A DNA stretch of 64,000 nt from Streptomyces sp. S4.7 (lineage in GTDB: Bacteria; Actinomycetota; Actinomycetes; Streptomycetales; Streptomycetaceae): NCBI RefSeq assembly GCF_010384365.1, contig NZ_CP048397.1:3100001-3164000 (forward strand). The letters run 5' to 3'. Both the position numbers and the translations under genes were made by a program. Positions 25,814-34,294 of this stretch are shown one piece after another. Position 1 is the stretch's first letter. Each line of letters starts with the position of its first letter. A model generated the notes under the pieces. It made no database searches and was not told the DNA's origin. It saw nothing but the letters and a program-made list of their open reading frames with translations.

Positions 25814-27208
25814 ATGTCAGAGAGCCCGGCCACGAGTGAACAACCGCCACCGGAGGTCTCCCGGCGCCTGCCCGCCCGGCTGTGGATCTCCCTCATGATC
25901 TTCAGCGGGGTGATCCTCCTCGACGGGCTCGACATCTCGATGATCGTCGTCGCCGTTCCCGAGATCCAGCACGAGCTGGGCATGACCACCGCCACCGCGC
26001 AGTGGCTGGTCAGCGCGTACATCCTGGCGTTCGGCAGCTTCCTGCTGCTGGGTGGGCGGGTCGCCGACCTGTTCGGCAGGCGGCGGGTGCTGGTGGTCTC
26101 GATGGCCGCGTTCGCCGTCGTGTCGCTGTTCGGCGCGCTCGTCGACGACGGGACGCTGCTCATCGTCTCGCGCTTCGTCAAGGGGATGGCCGCGGGCTTC
26201 GCCGCGCCGGCCGCCATGTCGCTGCTCACCACGACCTTCCGCGAAGGCCCCGAGCGCAACAGGGCGTTCGGGATCTTCAACGTCTTCGAAGCGTCCGGAT
26301 ACTCCTCCGGGCTGCTGGTCGGCGGTCTGCTCGCCGGGCTGAACTGGCGGTCAGTCTTCATCCTGCCGATCCCGCTCTCCGTACTGCTGCTGATCGGCGC
26401 GCTGCGCTTCCTGCCACCGGACCCGCCCCGTACGGCGCGCCCGCGGCTGGACATCGGCGGCGCAGTCACCCTTCTCGCGGGCATGCTGCTGCTCGTCTTC
26501 ACGGTGGTCTCGGCGGCGGACGCCGGCTGGTCGTCGTGGCGGACGCTCGGCGGGATCGCCCTGTCCGGGCTGCTGCTCGCCGGGTTCGTCGCGATCGAGC
26601 GCACGGTGCGGGAGCCGCTGATCCGGTTGGGCATCTTCCGTAACCGGGGTCTGGTGGCCGCCAACATCAGCATCGCCCTGCTGTACGGGGGCGCCATGGG
26701 CTTCCAGTTCGTGCTGGCCCTGTACCTGCAGGATCTTCAGGGCTGGCGGCCGTGGCAGATGGCGCTGGTCCTGCTGCCCGCCGGGCTCATGGTGGTCGTC
26801 ATCGGGCCCAAGCTCGGCGCGCTGATGAACAGGTTCGGCGTGCGCAGGGTGCTGATGGTGGGGCTGGTGGCCTTTCTGCCCTGCTATCTGCTCCTTCTGC
26901 GCATCGGTTCGGAGCCGGACCTGTGGACGGTCCTGCTGCCCGCCTCGCTGCTCTGGGGTGTGGGCTTCGCGCTCAGCATCGCGACGCTGATGGTCGCGGG
27001 CACCAGCGGGGTCCCCGACGAGGAGCAGGGGCTCGCCGCGGGCATGCTCAACAGCTCGCTCCAGGTCGGCGGAGCCGTCGGCCTCGCCGTCGTCACAGCC
27101 GCGATCATGCCAGGCGACGAGCTGTCCACGCTCCGGCCGGGATTGGTGGTCATCCTTGCGTTCGGGGTCCTGACGGTCCTGGCGCAGCTGCCCCGGAAGC
27201 GGAACTGA
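25814..27208 (+). CDS. MFS exporter, DHA2 (EmrB/QacA)-like
   Basis: The 464-residue protein has the major-facilitator fold with 12-14 helices. Motif A is GGRVADLFGRRRVLV after the second helix, and the N-terminus LWISLMIFSGVILLDGLDISMIVVAVPEIQHELG matches drug:proton antiporters of the DHA2 group, including the D-x-x-I-V-x-V-A-x-P-like element. GAGGGG lies seven bases before the ATG. It would expel small toxic compounds using the proton gradient. The divergent MmyB-type regulator probably controls it. Downstream is a 299-base gap with no gene. Confidence 0.9.
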   Translation: MSESPATSEQPPPEVSRRLPARLWISLMIFSGVILLDGLDISMIVVAVPEIQHELGMTTATAQWLVSAYILAFGSFLLLGGRVADLFGRRRVLVVSMAAFAVVSLFGALVDDGTLLIVSRFVKGMAAGFAAPAAMSLLTTTFREGPERNRAFGIFNVFEASGYSSGLLVGGLLAGLNWRSVFILPIPLSVLLLIGALRFLPPDPPRTARPRLDIGGAVTLLAGMLLLVFTVVSAADAGWSSWRTLGGIALSGLLLAGFVAIERTVREPLIRLGIFRNRGLVAANISIALLYGGAMGFQFVLALYLQDLQGWRPWQMALVLLPAGLMVVVIGPKLGALMNRFGVRRVLMVGLVAFLPCYLLLLRIGSEPDLWTVLLPASLLWGVGFALSIATLMVAGTSGVPDEEQGLAAGMLNSSLQVGGAVGLAVVTAAIMPGDELSTLRPGLVVILAFGVLTVLAQLPRKRN

Positions 27209-27507
27209 CCTCGGGAAAGGGTCGCGGGAGGCCGGAGCGGCGGTACAGCGGCGGACCGGATCCTCCGCTTCCGCGGCCCCTGTCTCTCAACTGCGCTAAT
27301 AGTGAGGGCTGTTGACTAACCGTCGATCCTCTGGCCAGGGTTCTGCTGGACAGCGGCGCGTACTCGGAGTGATCATGTCTCTGCCGAGACGCCAGAATTG
27401 GCATTTGCGACCGTGCGTACGACACCGTGAGGATGAGTCAGCTGGATGGAATTTCCGCTTCGACTATCTGACCGCACCGTTCTGGCTGCCCGAGGAAGGC
27501 TCGGCTC

Positions 27508-29235
27508 GTGACCCTTGAGGAGAACGAGTATCCGGTCGATCGCCGGCTCGATCACCCCGCCGACGGCCCCGCCGACCAGGTGGTCGACAGACCCTCCGAT
27601 CAGCCCACCGACCCCCCGGGCGGTCGGCCCGCCGGCCACCTGGTCGGCCACTCTGCCGATCACCCGGTCGAGAAGGCGGCCCCGAAGACCACCGACCAGT
27701 CCGTCGAGCGAACCGCGGACCGGTCCGCCGGCCCCTCCGAACAGCGCCCGCCGACCCTGCTGCGGGTGCTGCTGGAACGACTCAACTGGGCCAAGTTCGC
27801 CGTCTTCGACGTGCAGTTCAGCCTGGCCGCGCGCCGGGCCGCGAAGGAGTACGGCAACAGCCGCGTCGGCAACGTCTCCGTCTCACGCATCACCTTCAAG
27901 CGGTGGCTGGCCGGCACGCAGTCGCCCCAGGGCGACGCGGCCACGGTCCTCGCCTACATGCTCGGCGTCGAGGTGGACCTGCTGCTCCAGCGGGTGCCCA
28001 GCCGCGAGGTCGTCCCCGCGCGGCTGCCGCACGGGTCGTCGCTCGCCACCGCCCGCTCGATGGACGCCCTGTGGTCCAGCTCCTCCCTCTCCCCCTCGGA
28101 GGCGGCGGCCGGGGCGGGCGGGCTCTGGTACCTCGACGGCATGCGGATCTTCGACGGTACGGCGGTGCCCGCCCAGATGTACGAGGCGACGTCGCAGGAC
28201 GACGTGGTGTCGATCGCCGTTGAGGAGAATCCGCATCTACGCGCGTTCGTGGCGCCCGCTCGACGCGCCCTGCTCATAGCCTCGCTCGGCGGCAGCGGCG
28301 GCGAGGGACTCTACGTACTGGACTCGGCCCGCGCGCGCTACCAGCTCGACGCCGATCCGCGCGGGACGCTGCCGATACCGAAGCCGTACCGGCTGGACGA
28401 CCTGACGTTCGGCATCGTGTGGGCGATGCTCAACCTGGAGGACAGCCTCCTCGCGGACGACCACATTCTCGACGGTGAACGACGTGAGCTGGAAAGCCAT
28501 TTAGCGATGCCTCGCTCGGCCGTGGCGCGGTCGGCGATGCCGGAGCTGTCCCGGGTGGGTGCCGCCTGGCTGGGCTCGTACTTCTGCACACTGCACATCG
28601 AGCGCCATCTCGGTGAGGTGACGGAACCGCCTTTCCACTGGACGCGCGAGCAGACCGGCGAGGAGAGCGCGGCCTGGCTCTTCTTCCGGCACAAGCACGA
28701 GCACCTCGCCCGTGACGCGGCGCGGCGTGCCGATCCGTCCGTACGGCCGGGGCACGCGTTCTGCGTACCGGAGAAGGCGGTCAAGGACAGCGAGCCGTAC
28801 GAGCGGATCCTGCTGTTTCTCAACGTCGCCCTGATGGAGATGCACGGACTGTCCGTGTGGATCTGCGCCGAGGAGGAGTACTCACAGATCGACGAATTCG
28901 TCCTGGCACCCGACGACCGGGTGATCGTGGCCAACTGGCTGCGCTCGGACGGTATCTGGCGTGTCGGCATTACGGATCAGCGGTCCCAGGTCCGTACGTA
29001 CACCCAGGCGATCGACCATGCCCGCGCACGGAGCGTGATCGACGGACCCACCTCCGCGCACCGGCTGCGGGCCCTGGCAGACTATTTGTCGATCGACTGG
29101 CCCTGGCTGCTGCGCCGGTGTCAGGAGCTGGGGGCGTACGGGAGTTCCGGCATGCTCCGGCCGCGCAGCCGGCTGCTCAGCATGGACCAGCTGGACGAGG
29201 TCCTGCGCTTCGTCGGCGAGTTCGATCCGAAGTGA
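27508..29235 (+). CDS. HTH-containing regulator-like protein with disordered N-terminus
   Basis: Starting at a GTG after GAGGAAGG, the 575-residue protein begins with about 75 residues of Asp/Pro/Thr-rich repeats (DHPADGPADQ, DRPSDQPTDPP). A helix-turn-helix-like segment follows near 120-150 (VSRITFKRWLAGTQSPQGDAATVLAYMLGV). The large remainder, with conserved-looking blocks such as DDVVSIAVEENPHLRAFVAP, LDDLTFGIVWAMLNLEDSLLADD and SAHRLRALADYLSIDWPWLLRR, resembles a Streptomyces-specific family that I cannot name. It lies upstream of the conservon in the same direction but is separated from it by 754 bases, so it probably has its own transcript. Confidence 0.6.
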   Translation: MTLEENEYPVDRRLDHPADGPADQVVDRPSDQPTDPPGGRPAGHLVGHSADHPVEKAAPKTTDQSVERTADRSAGPSEQRPPTLLRVLLERLNWAKFAVFDVQFSLAARRAAKEYGNSRVGNVSVSRITFKRWLAGTQSPQGDAATVLAYMLGVEVDLLLQRVPSREVVPARLPHGSSLATARSMDALWSSSSLSPSEAAAGAGGLWYLDGMRIFDGTAVPAQMYEATSQDDVVSIAVEENPHLRAFVAPARRALLIASLGGSGGEGLYVLDSARARYQLDADPRGTLPIPKPYRLDDLTFGIVWAMLNLEDSLLADDHILDGERRELESHLAMPRSAVARSAMPELSRVGAAWLGSYFCTLHIERHLGEVTEPPFHWTREQTGEESAAWLFFRHKHEHLARDAARRADPSVRPGHAFCVPEKAVKDSEPYERILLFLNVALMEMHGLSVWICAEEEYSQIDEFVLAPDDRVIVANWLRSDGIWRVGITDQRSQVRTYTQAIDHARARSVIDGPTSAHRLRALADYLSIDWPWLLRRCQELGAYGSSGMLRPRSRLLSMDQLDEVLRFVGEFDPK

Positions 29236-29989
29236 CGGCCTGAGGGCGACCGGCTGTCCGAAGTGACCCGCGTCACGGGCAACCGCAGTCAAATCAAGCG
29301 CCGCCGCCGGCCATTCACGGCCTCCCTCACCAATTCTCCGCATCGTGAAGGACAAGCATGGTTGAAGCGCCTTGCCACTGGGCACAGTTGGGTAGAGGAT
29401 TGCGATGCACTCTTTGAGAGGTTGTTCCCAGAGCCAGGCTCGAGTTCTCCTCACAAGCGACCCCCATACCGATCGCCGCACCCCGCGATATCGATCGTTT
29501 GGCGGTCGTATCGCCGTCGTGCCCTGCCGACGGCCTCTTTGCGTTCGCGCCAATAGCCGCTTTTGTGTGATTCACATTGTGAAGCCCATGGGGTCAAGCG
29601 ACCGCTGAACGACCCCTTCCGGCCGTGGCGGCGAACGCGGCCACGCACCAAGCTTGTTATGGCTCTTAATGACGCTGGCATGTGCCTGTACCCGTCCAAC
29701 TGCCCGTCTGTGAAGGCTCCCTAAACACATGGTCCGCTCCCTCGTGCTCGTTCCGCCGGCCCGGAATTGCCGGCCGGCCGACGCGGCGGCTCCCGAGGGC
29801 GGCGGACGGAACGGCGAGCCGGGGGCGTCTCGGAAGGCCCGTGGGGCCCGCGACGCCGGGCGAACGCCCACCCGGCACTCGCCCGAGCGGTATCCGCTCC
29901 AACGGCACACGCCCCCGGAGCCCCAAGCCGGCGCCGAAGCGCGGCCCTTTCACCTTCATCCGCCGGTCCCCGTCGTACCGAGGACATTT
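29236..29989. other. 754-bp region upstream of the conservon
   Basis: No credible gene is present; the frame that extends cvnA upstream to 29729 is Pro/Arg-rich and lacks a ribosome-binding site. The region is less GC-rich around 29300-29680 and holds a perfect 13-base palindrome, so it probably contains the conservon promoter. Confidence 0.55.
29571..29583. promoter_or_regulatory. Palindrome resembling a CRP-type half-site pair
   Basis: TTCACATTGTGAA is a perfect inverted repeat with one central base, and a further TGTGA overlaps it on the left (29566-29570). TGTGA/TCACA elements recall CRP-family operators, although the spacing is shorter than the classical site. It lies 407 bases before cvnA. 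A regulatory role is inference. Confidence 0.35.
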
Positions 29990-32152
29990 ATGCCTGAACT
30001 CTCCCCGAACGTCGCCCCCGCCGACCGTCGTAGCGGTCGGCGGCGCGGACGTTCCGCTCGGAAGTCCCAGAACTCCGGGACCGCGCAGGCCCCCGCCACG
30101 GCCACGGCCAACCGGAATCTGGCCACCGAGAAGGGTCTGCGCTCACGGATCCGTTTTCTCGCCCTGATGCCGGTGGCCACGGTCGTGGTGCTGGGCGCGG
30201 GCGCGTGGTCCACGTGGCACTTCGCCCAGAACGCCGTGGCGACCTGGTCCGTCGTGGCCGCCGCCGCCGTCCTCGGCCTGGTGGCGACGGCCGCCGCCAC
30301 CCGTAAGGCCGCCGCCGTCTCCGCCGCCGTGCACGAGCAGCGGGTCACGAACGCCGCCTCCGCCCGCCAGTGGGTCGAGCGGTTCGAGGCCGTGACCTGC
30401 GAGGGGCAGAAGAACATCGCCCGGCTGCTGGAACAGATCAGCCGCGGCGAGCGTCCCCAGCTCCTGGAGCCGGCGCCCCACGCCGTCGCCCAGGGCAATC
30501 CGTTCTCGGATCTCGAACAGACCCTGCGCCTCGCGCAGCACCAGGCACTGGCCGCGGTCGCAGAGGCGGGCGCGCGCCAGCAGGTGGACGTGTTCGTCAA
30601 CATCGCGCAGCGCCTGCACGCGCTGGTCAACCGCGCGCTGGCCCGGCTGGACGATCTGGAGAGCGAGGTCGAGGACCCCGACCTGCTCGGCGGTCTCTTC
30701 GGCGTCGACCACCTCGTCACCCAGTTCCGCCGCCAGGTGGAGAGCCTGGCCGTGATGGGCGGCGCGGTCCCCCGCCGCATCAACAAGCCCGTCCCGCTGC
30801 CGACCGTGCTGCGCCAGGGTGTCGCCGAGATCGAGCAGTACGCCCGCGTACGTGTCATCCAGCCGCCCGAGGGCACTCTGCCCGGCTACGCCGCGGCCGA
30901 GGTCATCCACCTGCTGGCCGAACTCGTCGAGAACGCGGCCCGGTTCTCCGCCCCGGAGACCCAGGTGACGCTGCGCGCCGAGCGTGTCCCGGCCGGTCTC
31001 GCGATCGAGATCGACGACCGCGGGCTGCCGATGGCGCCCGAGAAGCTGGAGCGGATGAACCGGCTGCTCACCAGGCCGGACCAGTTCGACATCCGCGAGC
31101 AGCTGGAGGACGGCAGGATCGGCCTGTTCGTGGTCGCGCAGATCGCGCGCAGGCACGACATCGACGTCGCACTGCGGCGCAACATCTACGGCGGTACCCA
31201 GGCCATCGTCGTACTGCCGAGCGCGCTGCTCGACGCCGCCCCGACGCCGCCCACCCAGCGGCAGGCACCCAACCCGGAGCAGGAGCAGCGCCGGCAGCAG
31301 GAGCAGCGGGCGGAGCACGCGCAGCGTACGGGCCCGTCGAGCGAGCCGGCGTCGGGCGCGGCGTGGTCGGCCGCCCCGCAGGCCCCCCAGCCGTCCCCGC
31401 AGCAGGCGCCCCGGCACACGTCCCCGCCGGCGCCGCACCAGGTCCCGGGTCAGGTTCCGGGTCAGGTTCCGAACCAGGTGCCGCACATACCGAACCAGGT
31501 GCCGCACCACCAGCCGTACCAGGTCCCCCAGTCCACGTCCGACCACCGCAGCCCCCTGCCCGCCGAGGCCGGCGCCCTCGCCGCCCGCGGCGGTCGCGGC
31601 GGTCGCGGTACGCACGGCGAGACGCCGTCCGTACGCCGCATCGGCTCACCGAACGCCCACGCGGCAGCCACGGCGACGGCCTCGGCCGGATCCAACGGCG
31701 CAGGCGAGGCCCCGGCCCCGCTCCCCCAGCGGCAGCCCACGGCGTACGGCGCGAGCAACGGCCAGACCGGCGGCGGCCACAACGGCAGCCACAACGGCGG
31801 CCACCAGAACCCCGGTTACCCCGGCGGCGGCCGGCACTCCGCCACCGCCCACCCCGACTCCGGCCAATCCAGTGCCGGCCGCTCCACCACCGGCTCTGCC
31901 GACGTCACACCCCCCGAGGTCCCCCGATCCACCCAGGCCTCACCCCCGAGCGACGCCACCAACTCCCCCGGTCGCCGGCCCACTCTCCCCCGGCGGAGCG
32001 AGACGTACCGCGGACCGGAGTTCCCGCGGCTCGCCGACGCCGACCGGGAGGTCGTCGCCCCGAATCCGGATCTGATGGCTCGTTTCGCCTCAGGCATCAG
32101 GCTCGCCAGCTCGGAAGACGGCCCGCAGGGGCCCCCCGACCAGACGAGCTGA
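29990..32152 (+). CDS. cvnA: Conservon sensor histidine kinase-like protein CvnA
   Basis: I start at the ATG at 29990, five bases after AGGA. The 720-residue protein has a basic cytoplasmic head, two membrane helices (IRFLALMPVATVVVLGAGAW and ATWSVVAAAAVLGLVATAAA), a coiled-coil/DHp-like region, and an HATPase_c domain with N-box HLLAELVENAARFSAP near residue 310, DDRG and GLFVVAQIARRH. No clear phospho-accepting His of the HisKA type is seen, which is normal for nitrate/CvnA-like kinases. The last 300 residues are Pro/Gln/Ser-rich and disordered, with VPGQVPGQVPNQVP repeats. CvnA assembles with CvnB, CvnC and CvnD at the membrane in a G-protein-like signalling complex. Confidence 0.9.
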   Translation: MPELSPNVAPADRRSGRRRGRSARKSQNSGTAQAPATATANRNLATEKGLRSRIRFLALMPVATVVVLGAGAWSTWHFAQNAVATWSVVAAAAVLGLVATAAATRKAAAVSAAVHEQRVTNAASARQWVERFEAVTCEGQKNIARLLEQISRGERPQLLEPAPHAVAQGNPFSDLEQTLRLAQHQALAAVAEAGARQQVDVFVNIAQRLHALVNRALARLDDLESEVEDPDLLGGLFGVDHLVTQFRRQVESLAVMGGAVPRRINKPVPLPTVLRQGVAEIEQYARVRVIQPPEGTLPGYAAAEVIHLLAELVENAARFSAPETQVTLRAERVPAGLAIEIDDRGLPMAPEKLERMNRLLTRPDQFDIREQLEDGRIGLFVVAQIARRHDIDVALRRNIYGGTQAIVVLPSALLDAAPTPPTQRQAPNPEQEQRRQQEQRAEHAQRTGPSSEPASGAAWSAAPQAPQPSPQQAPRHTSPPAPHQVPGQVPGQVPNQVPHIPNQVPHHQPYQVPQSTSDHRSPLPAEAGALAARGGRGGRGTHGETPSVRRIGSPNAHAAATATASAGSNGAGEAPAPLPQRQPTAYGASNGQTGGGHNGSHNGGHQNPGYPGGGRHSATAHPDSGQSSAGRSTTGSADVTPPEVPRSTQASPPSDATNSPGRRPTLPRRSETYRGPEFPRLADADREVVAPNPDLMARFASGIRLASSEDGPQGPPDQTS

Positions 32153-32195
32153 CGCTGCCCGCGGCGGTCGCCCAACCACTTACGGAGTCACTCTC

Positions 32196-32633
32196 TTGCC
32201 AAACGAAGTTTTTTCGGCCCAGCAGCCCGATCTGGACTGGTTGATGGCTGATTTCATCAGGCGCGTCCCCGGTACGGAAGGCGCTGTCCTGGCATCCAGT
32301 GACGGAGTGCGCAAGCATTCCTACGGTCTGGGCATCGACTCGGCGGACAAGCTGAGCGCGATCAGCACCGCGTTGTGCTCACTGGCCGGCGGCGTCCGTG
32401 ACATCAAGGGTCCCGCCGACGGCAGGGTCAGGCAGGTGGTGGTCGAGCACGACAACGGACTGCTCTTCGTTTCGATGGCCGGCCCCGGGGCCGTGCTGGG
32501 TGTGCTGGCTTCCGACAGCGCCGATCTCGGCGCCGTCGGTTTCGAGATGGGGCAGCTGGTCAAGAGCGTGCCCGAGCACCTGAGTACACCGCCGCGGCTG
32601 CGTCAGTCCTCCGTCGACGACCGGGTGCACTGA
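32196..32633 (+). CDS. cvnB: Roadblock/LC7 protein CvnB
   Basis: The start is a TTG at 32196 with GGAG nine bases upstream. The 145-residue protein is a complete roadblock/LC7 domain: LDWLMADFIRRVPGTEGAVLASSDG, then LSAISTALCSLAGGVRDIKG and LLFVSMAGPGAVLGVLASDSADLGAVGFEM. In conservons this protein is thought to act on the small GTPase CvnD, as LC7 proteins do for eukaryotic and MglA-like GTPases. It is followed two bases later by cvnC. Confidence 0.92.
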   Translation: MPNEVFSAQQPDLDWLMADFIRRVPGTEGAVLASSDGVRKHSYGLGIDSADKLSAISTALCSLAGGVRDIKGPADGRVRQVVVEHDNGLLFVSMAGPGAVLGVLASDSADLGAVGFEMGQLVKSVPEHLSTPPRLRQSSVDDRVH

Positions 32634-32635
32634 TC

Positions 32636-33010
32636 ATGGCGGCCTTAGACGGTACCCCCTGGGTGGACGACGACGAGCACGAGATCCGTCCGTACGCCCT
32701 GACGGGTGGGCGAACGCGGCCCACGAACGAGATGAGTCTGTCGTCGCTCCTCAAGGCACGCGCCACGGCACCGGAGGGCTATCTCAGCCCGGAGGCGGCG
32801 CACTGTCTGGCGCTCTGCCGCGGCGAGGCACGGTCGGTGGCCGAGGTCGCCGCCACCCTGGCCCAGCCGGTCCAGGTGGCGAAGATCCTGCTCTCCGACC
32901 TGCTGGACGAGGGTGCGTTGATCATGGCGATGCCCACGAGAACGGCCGACCCGAAAGATCCGAATCTGCTGGAGGCAGTGCTTGAGGGGCTACGAACCTA
33001 TGTCGTCTGA
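32636..33010 (+). CDS. cvnC: DUF742 protein CvnC
   Basis: The 124-residue protein matches the DUF742 family: an N-terminal RPYALTGGRTRP motif, a winged-helix-like middle (LCRGEARSVAEVAATLAQPVQVAKILLSDLLDEGALIM) and a C-terminal LLEAVLEGLRTYVV. It begins two bases after cvnB and its end overlaps the cvnD start, so expression is tightly coupled. Its molecular role in the complex is unknown; the fold suggests protein or nucleic-acid binding. Confidence 0.9.
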   Translation: MAALDGTPWVDDDEHEIRPYALTGGRTRPTNEMSLSSLLKARATAPEGYLSPEAAHCLALCRGEARSVAEVAATLAQPVQVAKILLSDLLDEGALIMAMPTRTADPKDPNLLEAVLEGLRTYVV

Positions 33011-33650
33011 CGATCCCATCGCCCTGAAGATCGTGGTCGGTGGCGGCTTCGGCGTGGGCAAGACCACCATGATCGGCGCGGTCAGCGAGATCAAGCCGCT
33101 CTCGACCGAGGAGACCCTGACCTCGGCGAGCAGCGGGACGGGCACCGACCGGCTGGAGGGCATCGAGAACAAGGCCACCACCACGGTGGCCCTGGACTTC
33201 GGCCGGATCACCCTCCAGAAGCAGAACATGGTGCTGCTTCTGTTCGGCACTCCGGGACAGCAGCGCTTCTGGTTCACCTGGGACGATCTGTCGCTGGGTG
33301 CGATCGGGGCCGTCGTCCTGGCCGACACCCGCCGACTGCTGGACTGCTTCGCCGCCGTCGAGTACTTCGAGAGCCGTGACGTGCCCTTCGTCGTCGCCGT
33401 CAACGAGTTCGACGCGGAGGACGCCTACCGCTACAGCTCCGAAGAGGTCCGCGAGGCGCTCGAACTCAAGGCGGACGTACCGGTGTTGCTCTGCGACGCG
33501 CGCGACCCCGCGTCGGCGAAGCACGTACTGGTCTCCCTCGTCAGTTACGCGCACTCGGTCTCGCTCCGCCGCGCGCGGGAGCGGGCCGTCCACACCCCGC
33601 CCCCCGCATCACCCCTTCAGCACTCCAGCGATCTGGGAGCCACCTCATGA
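33000..33650 (+). CDS. cvnD: Small GTPase CvnD
   Basis: The ATG at 33000 overlaps the last codons of cvnC; a TTG six codons upstream, with GGAGG before it, is an alternative. The 216-residue protein has a Walker A/P-loop GGFGVGKTTMIGAV, the switch II motif LFGTPGQQRFWFTWDD and the guanine-specificity element VVAVNEFD, in the order expected of the Cvn ATP/GTP-binding family. It is the GTPase output component of the conservon, acting with CvnB at the inner face of the membrane. Its stop overlaps the start of the GAF gene (ATGA). Confidence 0.92.
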   Translation: MSSDDPIALKIVVGGGFGVGKTTMIGAVSEIKPLSTEETLTSASSGTGTDRLEGIENKATTTVALDFGRITLQKQNMVLLLFGTPGQQRFWFTWDDLSLGAIGAVVLADTRRLLDCFAAVEYFESRDVPFVVAVNEFDAEDAYRYSSEEVREALELKADVPVLLCDARDPASAKHVLVSLVSYAHSVSLRRARERAVHTPPPASPLQHSSDLGATS

Positions 33651-34225
33651 CCTACGACACCGAAGCGGGCCTGCATCTCCCCGCGCCCGACATGGAATTG
33701 GCACACCGTGAGGCCCGGCTGCGTGAACTGGGCCTCGGGGACATGCCCGACGCCGAGTTCGACGCGTTCGCGACTCAGCTCGCGCAGGCGGCGGGCGCAC
33801 CGTACGCGATGGTCAACTTCATCACCGGCCACCAGTTCTTCGCCGGTCTGCACACGCCGTCCGCGGCCCAGTCGGGTCCGGGCGGTCCCGAGGCGGGCGG
33901 CAACCCCGAGGTGAGCCGGATCATGGCCCGGGACCACGGGTACTGCCCGGACGTCCTCAACCGCCGCAAGGCGCTGGTGCTTCCGGACGTGTACGCCTAC
34001 CCGCGGTTCGCCTCGAACGAGGTGGTGGACCTGATCGGTATCCGTACGTACGCGGGCGCCCCGCTCATCGACGAGCGCACCGACACGGTGCTGGGGACGG
34101 TCTGCTTCGTGGGTACGGACCCGCGTGGCAAGGAGACGGGCCGTGACACCCTCCAGCTCATCAAGGAGAGCCGCGACCAGTTGATGCGGCTGATCTACCA
34201 GCGCACCGGTGGCGGTCCGCGCTAG
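33647..34225 (+). CDS. GAF-domain protein, fifth conservon gene
   Basis: The 192-residue protein starts in an ATGA overlap with cvnD. A short helical N-terminus (AHREARLRELGLGDMPDAEFDAFATQLAQ) precedes a single GAF domain: APYAMVNFITGHQFFAGLHTP, RDHGYCPDVLNRRKALVLPD and GAPLIDERTDTVLGTVCFVGTDP. There is no output domain. GAF domains bind small ligands or sense redox, so it could feed a signal into the Cvn complex. A strong terminator follows immediately, which marks the end of the operon. Confidence 0.88.
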   Translation: MTYDTEAGLHLPAPDMELAHREARLRELGLGDMPDAEFDAFATQLAQAAGAPYAMVNFITGHQFFAGLHTPSAAQSGPGGPEAGGNPEVSRIMARDHGYCPDVLNRRKALVLPDVYAYPRFASNEVVDLIGIRTYAGAPLIDERTDTVLGTVCFVGTDPRGKETGRDTLQLIKESRDQLMRLIYQRTGGGPR

Positions 34226-34233
34226 TCACCACC

Positions 34234-34283
34234 GCCGGCCTCGGCGGACGGACCGTGTGAGCGGTCCGTCCGCCGAGGCCGGC
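34234..34283. terminator. Bidirectional terminator after the conservon
   Basis: Bases 34234-34255 and 34262-34283 form a perfect 22-base inverted repeat around a six-base loop. It sits between the convergent GAF and acyl-CoA dehydrogenase genes. Confidence 0.92.
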
Positions 34284-34294
34284 GAAAGACGGAA

